DNA from: an uncultured bacterium
GTDB lineage: Bacteria; Verrucomicrobiota; Verrucomicrobiia; Opitutales; Intestinicryptomonadaceae
Direction of reading: 5' to 3'
Assembly: GCA_905214995.1 (NCBI GenBank)
Contig: CAJMOT010000085.1
Location: 1-10,511 of the forward strand
DNA: 10,511 nt
The position numbers were made by a program, and so were the translations under genes. Numbering within the stretch: the stretch's first letter is position 1; each line of letters starts with the position of its first letter. The notes beneath the pieces were generated by a model, which worked only from the letters and a program-made list of their open reading frames with translations, was not told where the DNA came from and ran no database searches. Below are positions 1-6,768 of the stretch, one piece after another.

Positions 1-954
1 AAGCGCGCGGACGTCACCGCGATCGTCCGCTCGAAGATCGACGGAGATTCCCTGAAAATCGGGGCGGCGAGTTCGGAACTCGGAGGCGATTGCGCCCCGA
101 ACAGGCCGAAAGTTCTCGAAATATATTATTCGATGGACGGCGAAAAGAGGACTCTCGCGGCGAAGGAATGGGGAACAGCCGAAATAAAATGCCCGCCCGC
201 GCCGAAGTCTGGCGTTTGGGGCAAGGGCTTTGACGTGGAGTTCAGGGGCGGAAAGCCCGTTCTGCGCGCGTGGGAAAGCGGAACTCTCGAGGCGCGGGCG
301 CCGGGCGGCGTGAAAATTTCGCTTGCGGCGGGCGAGATTCCCAAGTCATTGGACTTGTCGCGCGACTGGGAAGTCGAACTCGGAAAGTCGGGAGGGAAGA
401 AAATCAAAATGCCCATGCTCAAATCTCTGTCCGAGAGCGCGGACCCCGACGTAAAATACTTTTCGGGAACGTCCGTTTACAGGAAGTCGTTTGAAGTTCC
501 CGCGGAATTTTTCGCCGGCGGAATCGCCGCTGAGCTGGACCTGGGCGACGTGCGCGACATTGCGCGCGCGCGGCTCAACGGCGAGGACATCGGCAACCTG
601 TGGCATCCGCCGTTTGCGCGCGACGTGACGGGCCTGCTGAAAGAGGGGAAAAACTTTCTCGAAATAGAGGTTGCGAATGCGTGGTTCAACCGTCTTGTCG
701 GCGACGAGCGGCTTCCCGACGACGCCGAGTGGAAGCCGAAGAACAAAAACGGGCAGCTCTTGAAATCCTTTCCGGAATGGTTTTTGAAGGGCGAAAAGAG
801 CCCTGCGGGAAGGCGCGCGTTCACGACGTTCCGCAATTGGACGAAGGACGACAAGCTGTCCGATTCGGGGCTTATCGGCCCCGTTATTTTGCGCCCGTCG
901 CGGATTATTCCGATAGGCGGGGGCGAAGTTGCGTTCTCGGGAGATTCAAAATAG
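1..954 (+). CDS. Glycoside hydrolase, GH106-type alpha-L-rhamnosidase-like, C-terminal fragment (5' partial)
   Basis: The reading frame is open from the first base of the window and ends at a TAG, so 317 residues of the C-terminal part are visible and the start lies outside. The fragment looks like the distal beta-sandwich region of GH106-type rhamnosidases. Near residues 153-164 it has YFSGTSVYRKSF. A jelly-roll, carbohydrate-binding-like segment follows at about 176-235, with LDLGDVRDIARARLNG, LWHPPF and NRLVGDERLP. A closing FRNWTKDD and SGLIGPVIL lie near 277-298. Family members remove rhamnose from plant or bacterial polysaccharides and are usually secreted, but the signal peptide and catalytic domain are outside the window, so neither activity nor location can be confirmed. 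A GH2-like sugar-binding module in another glycosidase is the main alternative. The gene converges on galM across a shared terminator hairpin. Confidence 0.7.
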   Translation, partial: KRADVTAIVRSKIDGDSLKIGAASSELGGDCAPNRPKVLEIYYSMDGEKRTLAAKEWGTAEIKCPPAPKSGVWGKGFDVEFRGGKPVLRAWESGTLEARAPGGVKISLAAGEIPKSLDLSRDWEVELGKSGGKKIKMPMLKSLSESADPDVKYFSGTSVYRKSFEVPAEFFAGGIAAELDLGDVRDIARARLNGEDIGNLWHPPFARDVTGLLKEGKNFLEIEVANAWFNRLVGDERLPDDAEWKPKNKNGQLLKSFPEWFLKGEKSPAGRRAFTTFRNWTKDDKLSDSGLIGPVILRPSRIIPIGGGEVAFSGDSK

Positions 955-980
955 CCCGTTTGCCGCGCAAACCGCGCAAA

Positions 981-1012
981 AAAATCCCGAAGCCGCGCGG
1001 TTTCGGGATTTT
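981..1012. terminator. Bidirectional rho-independent terminator
   Basis: A 14-bp stem (981-994 with 999-1012, one G-T wobble) closes a GCGC loop. The plus-strand side is followed by TTTTCTTTT-like sequence, and the minus-strand side by a run of seven T (A run at 978-984). It lies 26 bases past the rhamnosidase stop and 14 bases past the galM stop, so it can end both convergent transcripts. Confidence 0.88.
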
Positions 1013-1026
1013 CTTTTCGGGGCGCG

Positions 1027-2160
1027 TCAGTATGCGCCGAATCGGAACGCCGTCGTCGTGTCGTAGGTTTCGCCGGGGCGCAGGATTGTGGAGGGGAAGT
1101 CTTCGTTGTTGGGGGAATCCGGATAGTGCTGGGTTTCAAAGCACATTCCGTAGCGGAAGAAGTATCGCTTGCCGCCCTTGCCCTTGACGCCTTTGAGGGC
1201 GTTGCCGGCGTAAAACTGCACGCCGGGCTCCGTCGTATAAACCGTCATTTCGCGCCCCGATACGGGCTCGTAAACGCGGGCTGCGAGCGTCATCGCCTTC
1301 GGGTTTTTTGGGTCTTTGTTGAGCGCCCAGTTATGGTCGTATCCACTCGCCCCTTGCAGCTGCGCGTCGTCCGCCTCTATGCGCGCTCCCACCTGGCGCG
1401 GTTTGCGGAAGTCGAAAGGCGTGCCCTCCACGTCTTTCAGCCCGCCCGTGGGTATGAGGTATTTTTTTGACACGGGCGTGAATTTGTCCGCGTTGATTGT
1501 CACCTCGTGGTTGGCGACGCTCCCGCGGCCCTCGCCCGCGAGGTTGAAGTAGGAGTGGTTGGTGAGGTTGCAAACCGTCGGCTTGTCGGCGGTAGCCTTA
1601 TAGTTTGCGGTAAGGGTGTTGGAATTGTCGAGCGTGTATGTGACCGCCGCTTTGAGCGTTCCCGGGTAGCCCTGGTCGCCGTCGGGCGAGACGAGGCTGA
1701 GCCTCAACACCGCCCCCTTCGGGCTTGCAGAGGATTCTGCGTTCCAGACTCTGCCGTCGAATCCCGCCGGCCCGCCGTGGATGTGGTTTACGCCGCCGTC
1801 GTTTTTCGGCAGGTTGTAGGTTTTGCCGTCTATCGAAAATTCCCCGTCCGCAATGCGGTTGCCGTACCTGCCGATTATCGCGCCGAAATACGAGTGGTCG
1901 GGACTCTCGTAGCCGGCGAGCGAGTCGAAGCCCAGAACCACGTCGCCGGGTTTGCCGTCGCGGTCGGGGACGACGATTTTTACTATTCTGCCGCCGTAAT
2001 TGGTTATCTCGACAGCCATGCCCCTGTCGTTTTTGAGCGTGAAGAGCTTTACCGGCGTTCCGTCCTTGGTTTTGCCCCAGTCGGACTCGTTTACGCTCTG
2101 CGCGAAGCCGGCCGCGGCGAGCGCGGCGCATGCCAATATGATGTGGATTGTCTTTTTCAT
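1027..2160 (-). CDS. galM: Aldose 1-epimerase (galactose mutarotase), with signal peptide
   Basis: Interconverts alpha and beta anomers of aldoses such as galactose and glucose. The 377-residue protein has the family signatures in order: NHIHGG at 125-130, NHSYFNLAG at 201-209, YDHNWALN at 274-281, EPGVQFYAGN at 311-320 and FETQHYPDSPN at 341-351. The expected catalytic acid and base, E342 and H202, are present, as are substrate-binding H126 or H128 and D275. The first 20 residues (MKKTIHIILACAALAAAGFA) form a signal peptide with a likely cleavage after AGFA, so it probably works in the periplasm or outside the cell. The frame stays open far upstream, but the signal peptide and the 4-base ATGA overlap with the stop of rdgB fix the start. 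No clear Shine-Dalgarno sequence is seen, so translation probably depends on coupling. It is the last gene of the trxB operon. Confidence 0.95.
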   Translation of the reverse strand: MKKTIHIILACAALAAAGFAQSVNESDWGKTKDGTPVKLFTLKNDRGMAVEITNYGGRIVKIVVPDRDGKPGDVVLGFDSLAGYESPDHSYFGAIIGRYGNRIADGEFSIDGKTYNLPKNDGGVNHIHGGPAGFDGRVWNAESSASPKGAVLRLSLVSPDGDQGYPGTLKAAVTYTLDNSNTLTANYKATADKPTVCNLTNHSYFNLAGEGRGSVANHEVTINADKFTPVSKKYLIPTGGLKDVEGTPFDFRKPRQVGARIEADDAQLQGASGYDHNWALNKDPKNPKAMTLAARVYEPVSGREMTVYTTEPGVQFYAGNALKGVKGKGGKRYFFRYGMCFETQHYPDSPNNEDFPSTILRPGETYDTTTAFRFGAY

Positions 2161-2771
2161 TGTTGCGATTTTATGAATTCTGCCGCCTTGGAAAACGCTT
2201 TCCCCCGGTGGCTTATCGAGTTTTTTTCGGCGGGCGCGAGCTCGGCGGTTGTCATTCCGCGCTCGGGCAGAAAGAACAGCGGGTCGTATCCGAAGCCGAG
2301 TTTCCCGCGCGCGCCCCTGTTGACGAATCCCCCTATTTCGCCGCCGAAAATTTCTTCGCGCCCGTCTGGGCATATCAAGGCTATGGAGCAGACGAAGCGC
2401 GCCGAGCGCGCGGCGTCGGACACGTTTTCGAGCTCTTTGAGGAGCTTGCGGTTGTTGGCCTCGTCCGCTCCCGCGCCTTTTTCGCCCGCGTACCTTGCCG
2501 ACATTATCCCGGGCGCCCCGCCGAGCGCGTCCACGCAGAGCCCGCTGTCGTCGGCCATAATATGGCAGTCTCTCGGGGCGATTGCGCGCGCGGCGCGCGC
2601 CTTTATCATGGCGTTTTCGGCGAAAGTCGCCCCGTCCTCCTCCGGAGGCTCGAATCCCGGGAGGCTGCCTGCGCCGAAAATTTCGCAGTCGAGGCCGGCG
2701 TCGCGCGCCATCTCGCGGAACTCCGCTATCTTGTGGGCGTTTGAGCTTGCCAGGCAGATTCTTATCCTCAT
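2157..2771 (-). CDS. rdgB: dITP/XTP pyrophosphatase (RdgB/HAM1 family)
   Basis: Hydrolyses non-canonical purine nucleoside triphosphates (dITP, XTP, ITP) to monophosphate and pyrophosphate, which keeps deaminated bases out of DNA and RNA. The 204-residue length is typical. Family motifs are complete: SSNAHKIAEF at 9-18, TFAENAMIKA at 49-58, the metal-binding and catalytic MADDSGLCVDALGGAPG at 72-88 followed by SARYAG, GFGYDPLFF at 159-167, and KNSISHRGKA at 183-192. No signal peptide is present, so it is cytoplasmic. The ATG overlaps the stop of the upstream yhaM-like gene by ATGA, and its own stop overlaps the galM start in the same way. Both junctions point to translational coupling within one operon. 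Confidence 0.97.
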   Translation of the reverse strand: MRIRICLASSNAHKIAEFREMARDAGLDCEIFGAGSLPGFEPPEEDGATFAENAMIKARAARAIAPRDCHIMADDSGLCVDALGGAPGIMSARYAGEKGAGADEANNRKLLKELENVSDAARSARFVCSIALICPDGREEIFGGEIGGFVNRGARGKLGFGYDPLFFLPERGMTTAELAPAEKNSISHRGKAFSKAAEFIKSQQ

Positions 2772-3808
2772 TCGCCCGCCTTTCCCGCTTCGTGCGGCCG
2801 CGCGCCGGCGGAGGAGCCGCCCGAATCGTCGCCGCCTTCGCTCCTCCCGTAGTCGGGGGCGTCCGCGAGCATTTTGACTTTGAGCGCGGGGACTTCCACG
2901 AATTCCGAGCCTTCGGCGGAGTCGAGAGCGGCTTCAAGGGCGCCCATTTTCGCGTCGAAATTGTCGATTGTTGACACGAACACGGCTTCGGGGGTGGCGG
3001 CGCGCACGGCGGCTCCCCATTCGGGTTCCCCCTGGTGGCTGAGTATTATGTGCTCGAGCCTCGCGAGGATGTCGGGGGCGAGGGAGTTTTTTAGCCCCGC
3101 GCGGCGCACTATCCGGTATCCGAGCACGACATGCCCCTGCAACATTCCGATTCTCGTGCGGTCGGCGACGAGCCCCTGCGAGTATTCCACGGTCTTGCCG
3201 ATGTCGTGGAGTATGCAGCCCGCCAGGGCGAGGTCGGCGTCCACGAACGGGTAGAGCGGCAGCAGCGCGGAGGCCGTGCGCGCCATTTTCAGGGAGTGCT
3301 CCAACAACCCGTACATGTGCGCGTGGTGCATTTTGACGGCGGCGACCGACGTGAAGAAGTCCCCGCGCTCGCCGAGCGCGTAGAGAACCGTGGCGCGCAG
3401 GGCGGCGTCTGAAATCTTTTCGACGAACCCTTCGAGCTCCGCTTTCATCGCCGCGGGGTCGAGCTTTGAGACCGGCACGAGCGACGGCAGAGCCTCGCGC
3501 GCCTCGTCCTCCGAAAGGATTCTGGCGGAGTCTATTTTCGGGCTGAGCCTGCCGTTGAAGAAGTCGGCGGTCGCGGCGATTTCAAACGCCGTTCCCACGG
3601 GCGCGTCTTTCAGGATGGCGAACGACGGGCCGCCCTCGAAGCACATAGCGGGGATGGCCGCCGAGTTGTCCCCGAATTCGAGCGTCAGAAATTCCGAGCT
3701 GTTTTTCGCCGTCTTGACGGAGCGCGAGCGCAACAGCGCGACAGCCTCGAACGCGCGCTTGCCGTCCTGTTCTCTGAAATTTTTTACTTCCGAAAGCTTT
3801 AGCCTCAC
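2768..3808 (-). CDS. yhaM: OB-fold/HD-domain 3'-5' exoribonuclease, YhaM-like
   Basis: The 346-residue protein resembles YhaM/Cbf1, which trims RNA, and sometimes single-stranded DNA, from the 3' end. An OB-fold nucleic-acid-binding domain covers about residues 1-105. An HD domain at about 150-290 supplies the metal ligands: HHAHMYGLLEHSLKM (161-175), ILHDIGKTVEYS (199-210, the HD pair), GHVVLGY (225-231), EHIILSHQG (252-260) and DNFDAKMGALEAAL (282-295). The start is GTG one base after the prmA stop, with GGGGG six bases upstream. An ATG choice would lose the beginning of the OB domain. The last 30 residues are a Gly-, Ser- and acidic-rich tail without family motifs. The family assignment is firm; exact substrate polarity is inferred from YhaM relatives in Firmicutes. 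Confidence 0.88.
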   Translation of the reverse strand: MRLKLSEVKNFREQDGKRAFEAVALLRSRSVKTAKNSSEFLTLEFGDNSAAIPAMCFEGGPSFAILKDAPVGTAFEIAATADFFNGRLSPKIDSARILSEDEAREALPSLVPVSKLDPAAMKAELEGFVEKISDAALRATVLYALGERGDFFTSVAAVKMHHAHMYGLLEHSLKMARTASALLPLYPFVDADLALAGCILHDIGKTVEYSQGLVADRTRIGMLQGHVVLGYRIVRRAGLKNSLAPDILARLEHIILSHQGEPEWGAAVRAATPEAVFVSTIDNFDAKMGALEAALDSAEGSEFVEVPALKVKMLADAPDYGRSEGGDDSGGSSAGARPHEAGKAGE

Positions 3809-3809
3809 T

Positions 3810-4679
3810 TCATTCCCCCATTTCGATGACGAGGCTCGACCAGTCGCCCATAACGGCGACCCTCGCCGATTTCGCGCGCGGGCACCGCTCGAGGAAGCAC
3901 TCTTTGACCTCCCCGTTTTCGGCGGCGAGTATGCCGCTCAGCACGAGCTTCCCGCCGGCTTTGACCGCCGCCGCGAGGTTGTCGGCGTAGATGCAGAGCA
4001 CGTCGGAAATTATGTTGGCGAGCACTATGTCCGCCTTTCTCCCCGCGAGCGCGCCTTCGATTCCCGAGTGGGCGAATTCGATTTCGCCTTTCGGTATGGA
4101 ATTGAATTCGGCGTTTTCAAGGCTCACGCGCACCGCCTCGGGGTCGCGGTCAAATCCGAATACTTTTCCCGCCCCGAGCATGCGCGCGCTGATAGCCAGA
4201 ATCCCCGAGCCGCAGCCAGCGTCGATAACCGACTTCTTGGCGGGATTTTCCGCGAGGGCGTCTATCAGCTCCATCGCGCACAGGCGGGTGGTAGGGTGGT
4301 CGCCCGTTCCGAAGGCCATTCCGGCGTCGAAATAGAGGGCTTTCGCCCCTGCGGGGACGGCGTATTCGCCCCTCATCCACACGGGAACCCAGTGGAGAGG
4401 CCCGCAGCTCCACGGCTTCAAATACTTTTTGTATTCGTTTTGCCAGTCGGCGTCGTTTACGCCCTCGACTCCGTATTTCTCGGGCAGCGCGGGAAAGGCT
4501 TTCCGCAGCTCGGCGTATTCTGCGGCGGCGTCCTCGGGAGAGTCGAAATAGCCGAATAGCGTCGTCGGGGATTTGTCGTCGATTTTCTCTATGCCCCAGT
4601 TCGAGCGCACAAATTCGCAAAAATGGCCTTCGAGCGGGTCGGAGAGGGCATCCCTTATTTCTGTCGAAATTTTTATCAT
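3810..4679 (-). CDS. prmA: Ribosomal protein L11 methyltransferase
   Basis: Transfers methyl groups from S-adenosylmethionine to lysines and the N terminus of ribosomal protein L11. The 289-residue protein is close to the E. coli length. The N-terminal substrate-recognition region (1-85) ends at WQNEYKKYLKPW. A class I methyltransferase fold follows: FGTGDHPTTRLCAMEL (123-138), the SAM-binding DAGCGSGILAISARMLGAGK (153-172), the acidic FDRDPEAV (176-183), DIVLANIISDVL (217-228) and LVLSGILAAE (245-254). The frame extends 35 codons upstream into the end of trxB, but that Arg-rich extension is not family-like. MIKISTEIRD at 4679 is the natural start, 13 bases after the trxB stop. No clear Shine-Dalgarno sequence precedes it. 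Confidence 0.94.
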   Translation of the reverse strand: MIKISTEIRDALSDPLEGHFCEFVRSNWGIEKIDDKSPTTLFGYFDSPEDAAAEYAELRKAFPALPEKYGVEGVNDADWQNEYKKYLKPWSCGPLHWVPVWMRGEYAVPAGAKALYFDAGMAFGTGDHPTTRLCAMELIDALAENPAKKSVIDAGCGSGILAISARMLGAGKVFGFDRDPEAVRVSLENAEFNSIPKGEIEFAHSGIEGALAGRKADIVLANIISDVLCIYADNLAAAVKAGGKLVLSGILAAENGEVKECFLERCPRAKSARVAVMGDWSSLVIEMGE

Positions 4680-4692
4680 CGGCGGCGCGGGG

Positions 4693-5607
4693 TTAGGAGC
4701 TCGCGAGTATCGCCGCCATGCAGCCCATCGCCGACGCCGTGATCGCCTGGCGGAAAGTCTTGTCGGCGCAGTCTCCGGCGACAAACACGTTTTCGACGTT
4801 CGTCTTGACCTGCGTGCCGGATAGCGGGACTATGTAGCCCTCGTCGTCCATTTCGAGGATTCCTTTGAAAATGTCGGTGTTGGGTTTGTGTCCGATAGCC
4901 ACGAACACCGCCTTGCACGCGATTTCCGATTTCTCTCCCGTCTTTGCGTTGCGGACGGCTATCCCGCGGCACAGGCCGTTTTCGTCGGGGAGGATCTCGT
5001 CGACTACGCTGTCCCACACGGGCTCGATTTTGGGGTTGGAGAGCGCGCGGTCGGCCATGATTTTTGACGCGCGGAACTCTCCGCGCCGGTGGATTATTTT
5101 TACCGACGAGCAGAAGCGGGTGAGGAACACGGCTTCTTCGCATGCGGAGTCTCCGCCGCCGACGACCGCCACGTCCCTGCCGCGGTAGAATGCGCCGTCG
5201 CACGTTGCGCAGGCGGATACTCCCTTGCCTCCGTACATTTCGGCCTCGCCCTTGGCTCCCGTCATTCTGGGCGACGAACCCGTGGCGACCACGATTTTTT
5301 TCGCCTCAAAAACTTTTTCGCCGGAGCAGAAAACTTTTTTCGTTTCCCCGGAAAAGTCGACTTTTTCGACTACGGCGTTTTCTATGCGCGCGCCGAATTT
5401 TTGCGCCTGTTCGCGCATCTTCCAGAGAAGGTCGAAGCCGTTGACCCCCTCGGGGAACCCCGGGAAGTTTTCGACGTCGCTGGTCGTGGTGAGCAGCCCT
5501 CCCGGCTGCGCCCCCTCTATGACGAGCGGCGACATTCCGGCCCGCGCCGCGTAAATGGCCGCTCCCATTCCCGCGCAGCCGCTTCCTATTATAATAATCT
5601 CTTCCAT
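4693..5607 (-). CDS. trxB: Thioredoxin-disulfide reductase
   Basis: A cytoplasmic FAD flavoenzyme that passes electrons from NADPH to thioredoxin. At 304 residues it matches the low-molecular-weight bacterial type. Visible features are the FAD-binding GSGCAGMGAA (8-17), GGLLTTTSDVENFPGFPEG (36-54), the second-half ATGSSPR (108-114), the redox-active CATC (133-136), the NADPH-binding GGGDSACEEA (150-159) with HRRGEFRAS (173-181) for the 2'-phosphate, and the C-terminal FAD motif GDCADKTFRQAITA (278-291). The ATG at 5607 has no Shine-Dalgarno sequence and lies about 8 bases from the predicted transcription start, so the mRNA may be nearly leaderless. It is the first gene of the trxB-prmA-yhaM-rdgB-galM operon. 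Confidence 0.97.
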   Translation of the reverse strand: MEEIIIIGSGCAGMGAAIYAARAGMSPLVIEGAQPGGLLTTTSDVENFPGFPEGVNGFDLLWKMREQAQKFGARIENAVVEKVDFSGETKKVFCSGEKVFEAKKIVVATGSSPRMTGAKGEAEMYGGKGVSACATCDGAFYRGRDVAVVGGGDSACEEAVFLTRFCSSVKIIHRRGEFRASKIMADRALSNPKIEPVWDSVVDEILPDENGLCRGIAVRNAKTGEKSEIACKAVFVAIGHKPNTDIFKGILEMDDEGYIVPLSGTQVKTNVENVFVAGDCADKTFRQAITASAMGCMAAILASS

Positions 5608-5621
5608 AATCGGGAAAGACG

Positions 5622-5627
5622 ATTATA
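5622..5627 (-). promoter_or_regulatory. Minus-strand -10 element of the trxB operon
   Basis: Read on the minus strand this is a perfect TATAAT, ending 14 bases before the trxB ATG. The predicted start of transcription is near 5615, which would leave an 8-base leader. No good -35 is present at 16-18 bases; the nearest TTG-containing hexamer, TTGCCT at 5647-5642, has a spacing of only 14. Use of an activator or a weak -35 is therefore possible. Confidence 0.5.
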
Positions 5628-5654
5628 TGATTGCCGACAATAGGCAAGCATCAT
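5627..5654. promoter_or_regulatory. Inverted repeat over the trxB promoter, possible operator
   Basis: TTGCC (5631-5635) and GGCAA (5643-5647) face each other across a 7-base spacer. Outer arms ATGAT (5627-5631) and ATCAT (5650-5654) extend the dyad imperfectly. The site sits just upstream of and touches the -10 element, where a repressor or activator would bind. No cognate regulator is encoded nearby, so the role is inferred from position and symmetry. Confidence 0.35.
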
Positions 5655-5722
5655 TTTCCCCGAGCTTCGCGTCGGGCGGAGGAGGTTGTCAGGATTTTCC
5701 GGCGGCGCCGCCTGCGCGCCCG

Positions 5723-6007
5723 TCATGGGAGGTTTTCCAGCGCGGCCGCCAGGGGAGCCGCCATTATCGAGCACATGGCAAAATATAGCAATATTTCGAG
5801 AGCGTACAGGTATTTGATAAACGGCTTTTCAAACGCCAGTATCGCCAACGCGCATAGCGCGAAGGCGGCCGCGGCCGCCGTGAACGCGGGCGCGCAGAAA
5901 TTTTCCATATCGAACATGCCGCAATTTCGCATCTCTTGCATTCTTGCCATTCCCGCGCAGCCGGCCGACAATGCGAACAATATGTTTAAAACCGCCAAAA
6001 CCTTCAT
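5723..6007 (-). CDS. Unknown small membrane protein, paralogous to the N-terminal region of the upstream gene product
   Basis: I do not recognise this 94-residue protein. It has three hydrophobic stretches: 1-18, 41-59, and about 66-90, so it is probably an inner-membrane protein. Residues 60-76 (EKPFIKYLYALEILLYF) match residues 55-71 of the product of the gene upstream, with 10 of 17 identical and most others conservative. The two therefore share an ancestor. The frame runs further upstream, but the start at 6007 is supported by GGGAGG seven bases before it and by an ATGA overlap with the stop of the upstream gene. Segment 28-38 contains two Cys (NCGMFDMENFC) in the first loop. It is the last gene of the three-gene cluster. 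Confidence 0.72.
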   Translation of the reverse strand: MKVLAVLNILFALSAGCAGMARMQEMRNCGMFDMENFCAPAFTAAAAAFALCALAILAFEKPFIKYLYALEILLYFAMCSIMAAPLAAALENLP

Positions 6008-6750
6008 TTCCCGCCCTCCCTTATGAGCTTGTAGGAAATTTCCGCGGTTTCCGATTCCCGCGCTGCCGCGGTTTCCGTCCCGCCTCCCAAGCGGCTTGCA
6101 AACGCCGCATAAGAATAATCCAAAACGCATTTGACTTTCATTTCCTTTTCGTCCCCGATTTCCGAAATCGAGACGTTCTCCGCCCGCGCCGTCATGTCTG
6201 CGTATTCGATTCCCGCCCGATTCGCCAATCCCCAATCGCAAAAGAATGCGAACGGAAACGATATTTCAAACTTTCGCGGCCCTATTGCCGAAGCCCTTAT
6301 CTCCGCGAGCCGCGGGTTGTCGAAGCCCCCTTTGAAATAAGCCGAGATTTCCGCCCTCATTATGAGATTCTGCCCGGGGATTTTAAATTCGGCATACCGT
6401 TTTACCGGCCCGATTATTTGGTTTTCTCCCGAGGAGGGAAGGGCGACGGGAGCGGCATCGGATTTTGCCGCTTCAAACCATTCGTTAAAATGCGCGTCGT
6501 ACCTTTGAAATTGGATTCCCGAAAAATGCAGATATGAAAAATAGAGAAGCAGTTCTATCGGGTACAAATATTTTGAATACGGCCTGTCCAGTATGATCAG
6601 AATCGCGAGGGCGTCGACGGCCGCCAGAAAAACTGATATCCAGAAGACGGCTTCAAAGTCGGATGAATGGAAGGCGGCTATAGCGTCTTCAATCCTAAGC
6701 GAATTGACCAGCAATATTATTGCCGCGTTTATTATGGACAAGATGAACAT
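6004..6750 (-). CDS. Unknown membrane-anchored protein with a soluble C-terminal domain
   Basis: This 248-residue protein has no family I can name. Residues 1-18, 33-54 and 61-79 are hydrophobic and probably cross the membrane, with a basic-aromatic link RPYSKYLY at 56-63 before the third. From about 85 to 248 it is soluble, with alternating hydrophobic patches and aromatic residues (RYAEFKIPG, RKFEISFPFAFFCDWG, MKVKCVLDYSY) that look beta-rich. It ends in a charged, Ser/Thr/Glu-containing tail. The membrane half is paralogous to the whole 94-residue protein downstream. The ATG has an excellent GGAGGA seven bases upstream. G+C is clearly lower than in the neighbours: only 22 of 60 bases at 6481-6540 are G or C. 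It probably reads in one operon with its neighbours. Confidence 0.72.
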   Translation of the reverse strand: MFILSIINAAIILLVNSLRIEDAIAAFHSSDFEAVFWISVFLAAVDALAILIILDRPYSKYLYPIELLLYFSYLHFSGIQFQRYDAHFNEWFEAAKSDAAPVALPSSGENQIIGPVKRYAEFKIPGQNLIMRAEISAYFKGGFDNPRLAEIRASAIGPRKFEISFPFAFFCDWGLANRAGIEYADMTARAENVSISEIGDEKEMKVKCVLDYSYAAFASRLGGGTETAAARESETAEISYKLIREGGK

Positions 6751-6768
6751 TTCGCTTTCCTCCGCGCG

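Noticed and set aside
2128..2160. Lipoprotein signal in GalM (IILAC)
   Set aside because: The residue before the final Ala is Leu, which does not fit a lipobox, and a normal signal peptidase I site follows at AGFA.
1507..2877. Long plus-strand open frame opposite galM and rdgB
   Set aside because: Its product is low in structure and matches nothing, while the minus strand carries complete known families. GC-rich DNA leaves long antisense frames open.
2161..2937. Upstream extension of the galM frame giving a 636-residue protein
   Set aside because: The extension is Arg-rich, lies antisense-in-frame-shift over rdgB, and ends exactly where a signal peptide begins. It is a shadow of rdgB.
3390..4559. 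Long plus-strand open frame opposite yhaM and prmA
   Set aside because: It is an antisense shadow of two well-supported genes with conserved motifs.
4680..4784. N-terminal extension of prmA by 35 residues
   Set aside because: It overlaps the end of trxB, is Arg- and Ala-rich, and does not match the family; the start at 4679 fits PrmA length.
5701..5712. Palindrome GGCGGCGCCGCC as a terminator of the unknown cluster
   Set aside because: The stem is only 4 bp once a loop is allowed, and no T run follows on the minus strand. How this cluster ends is unclear; it may read into the trxB operon.
5957..6007. Lipobox-like LSAGC in the 94-residue protein
   Set aside because: The spacing of Leu to Cys is one residue too long, and the protein has further membrane segments that fit an integral membrane protein better.
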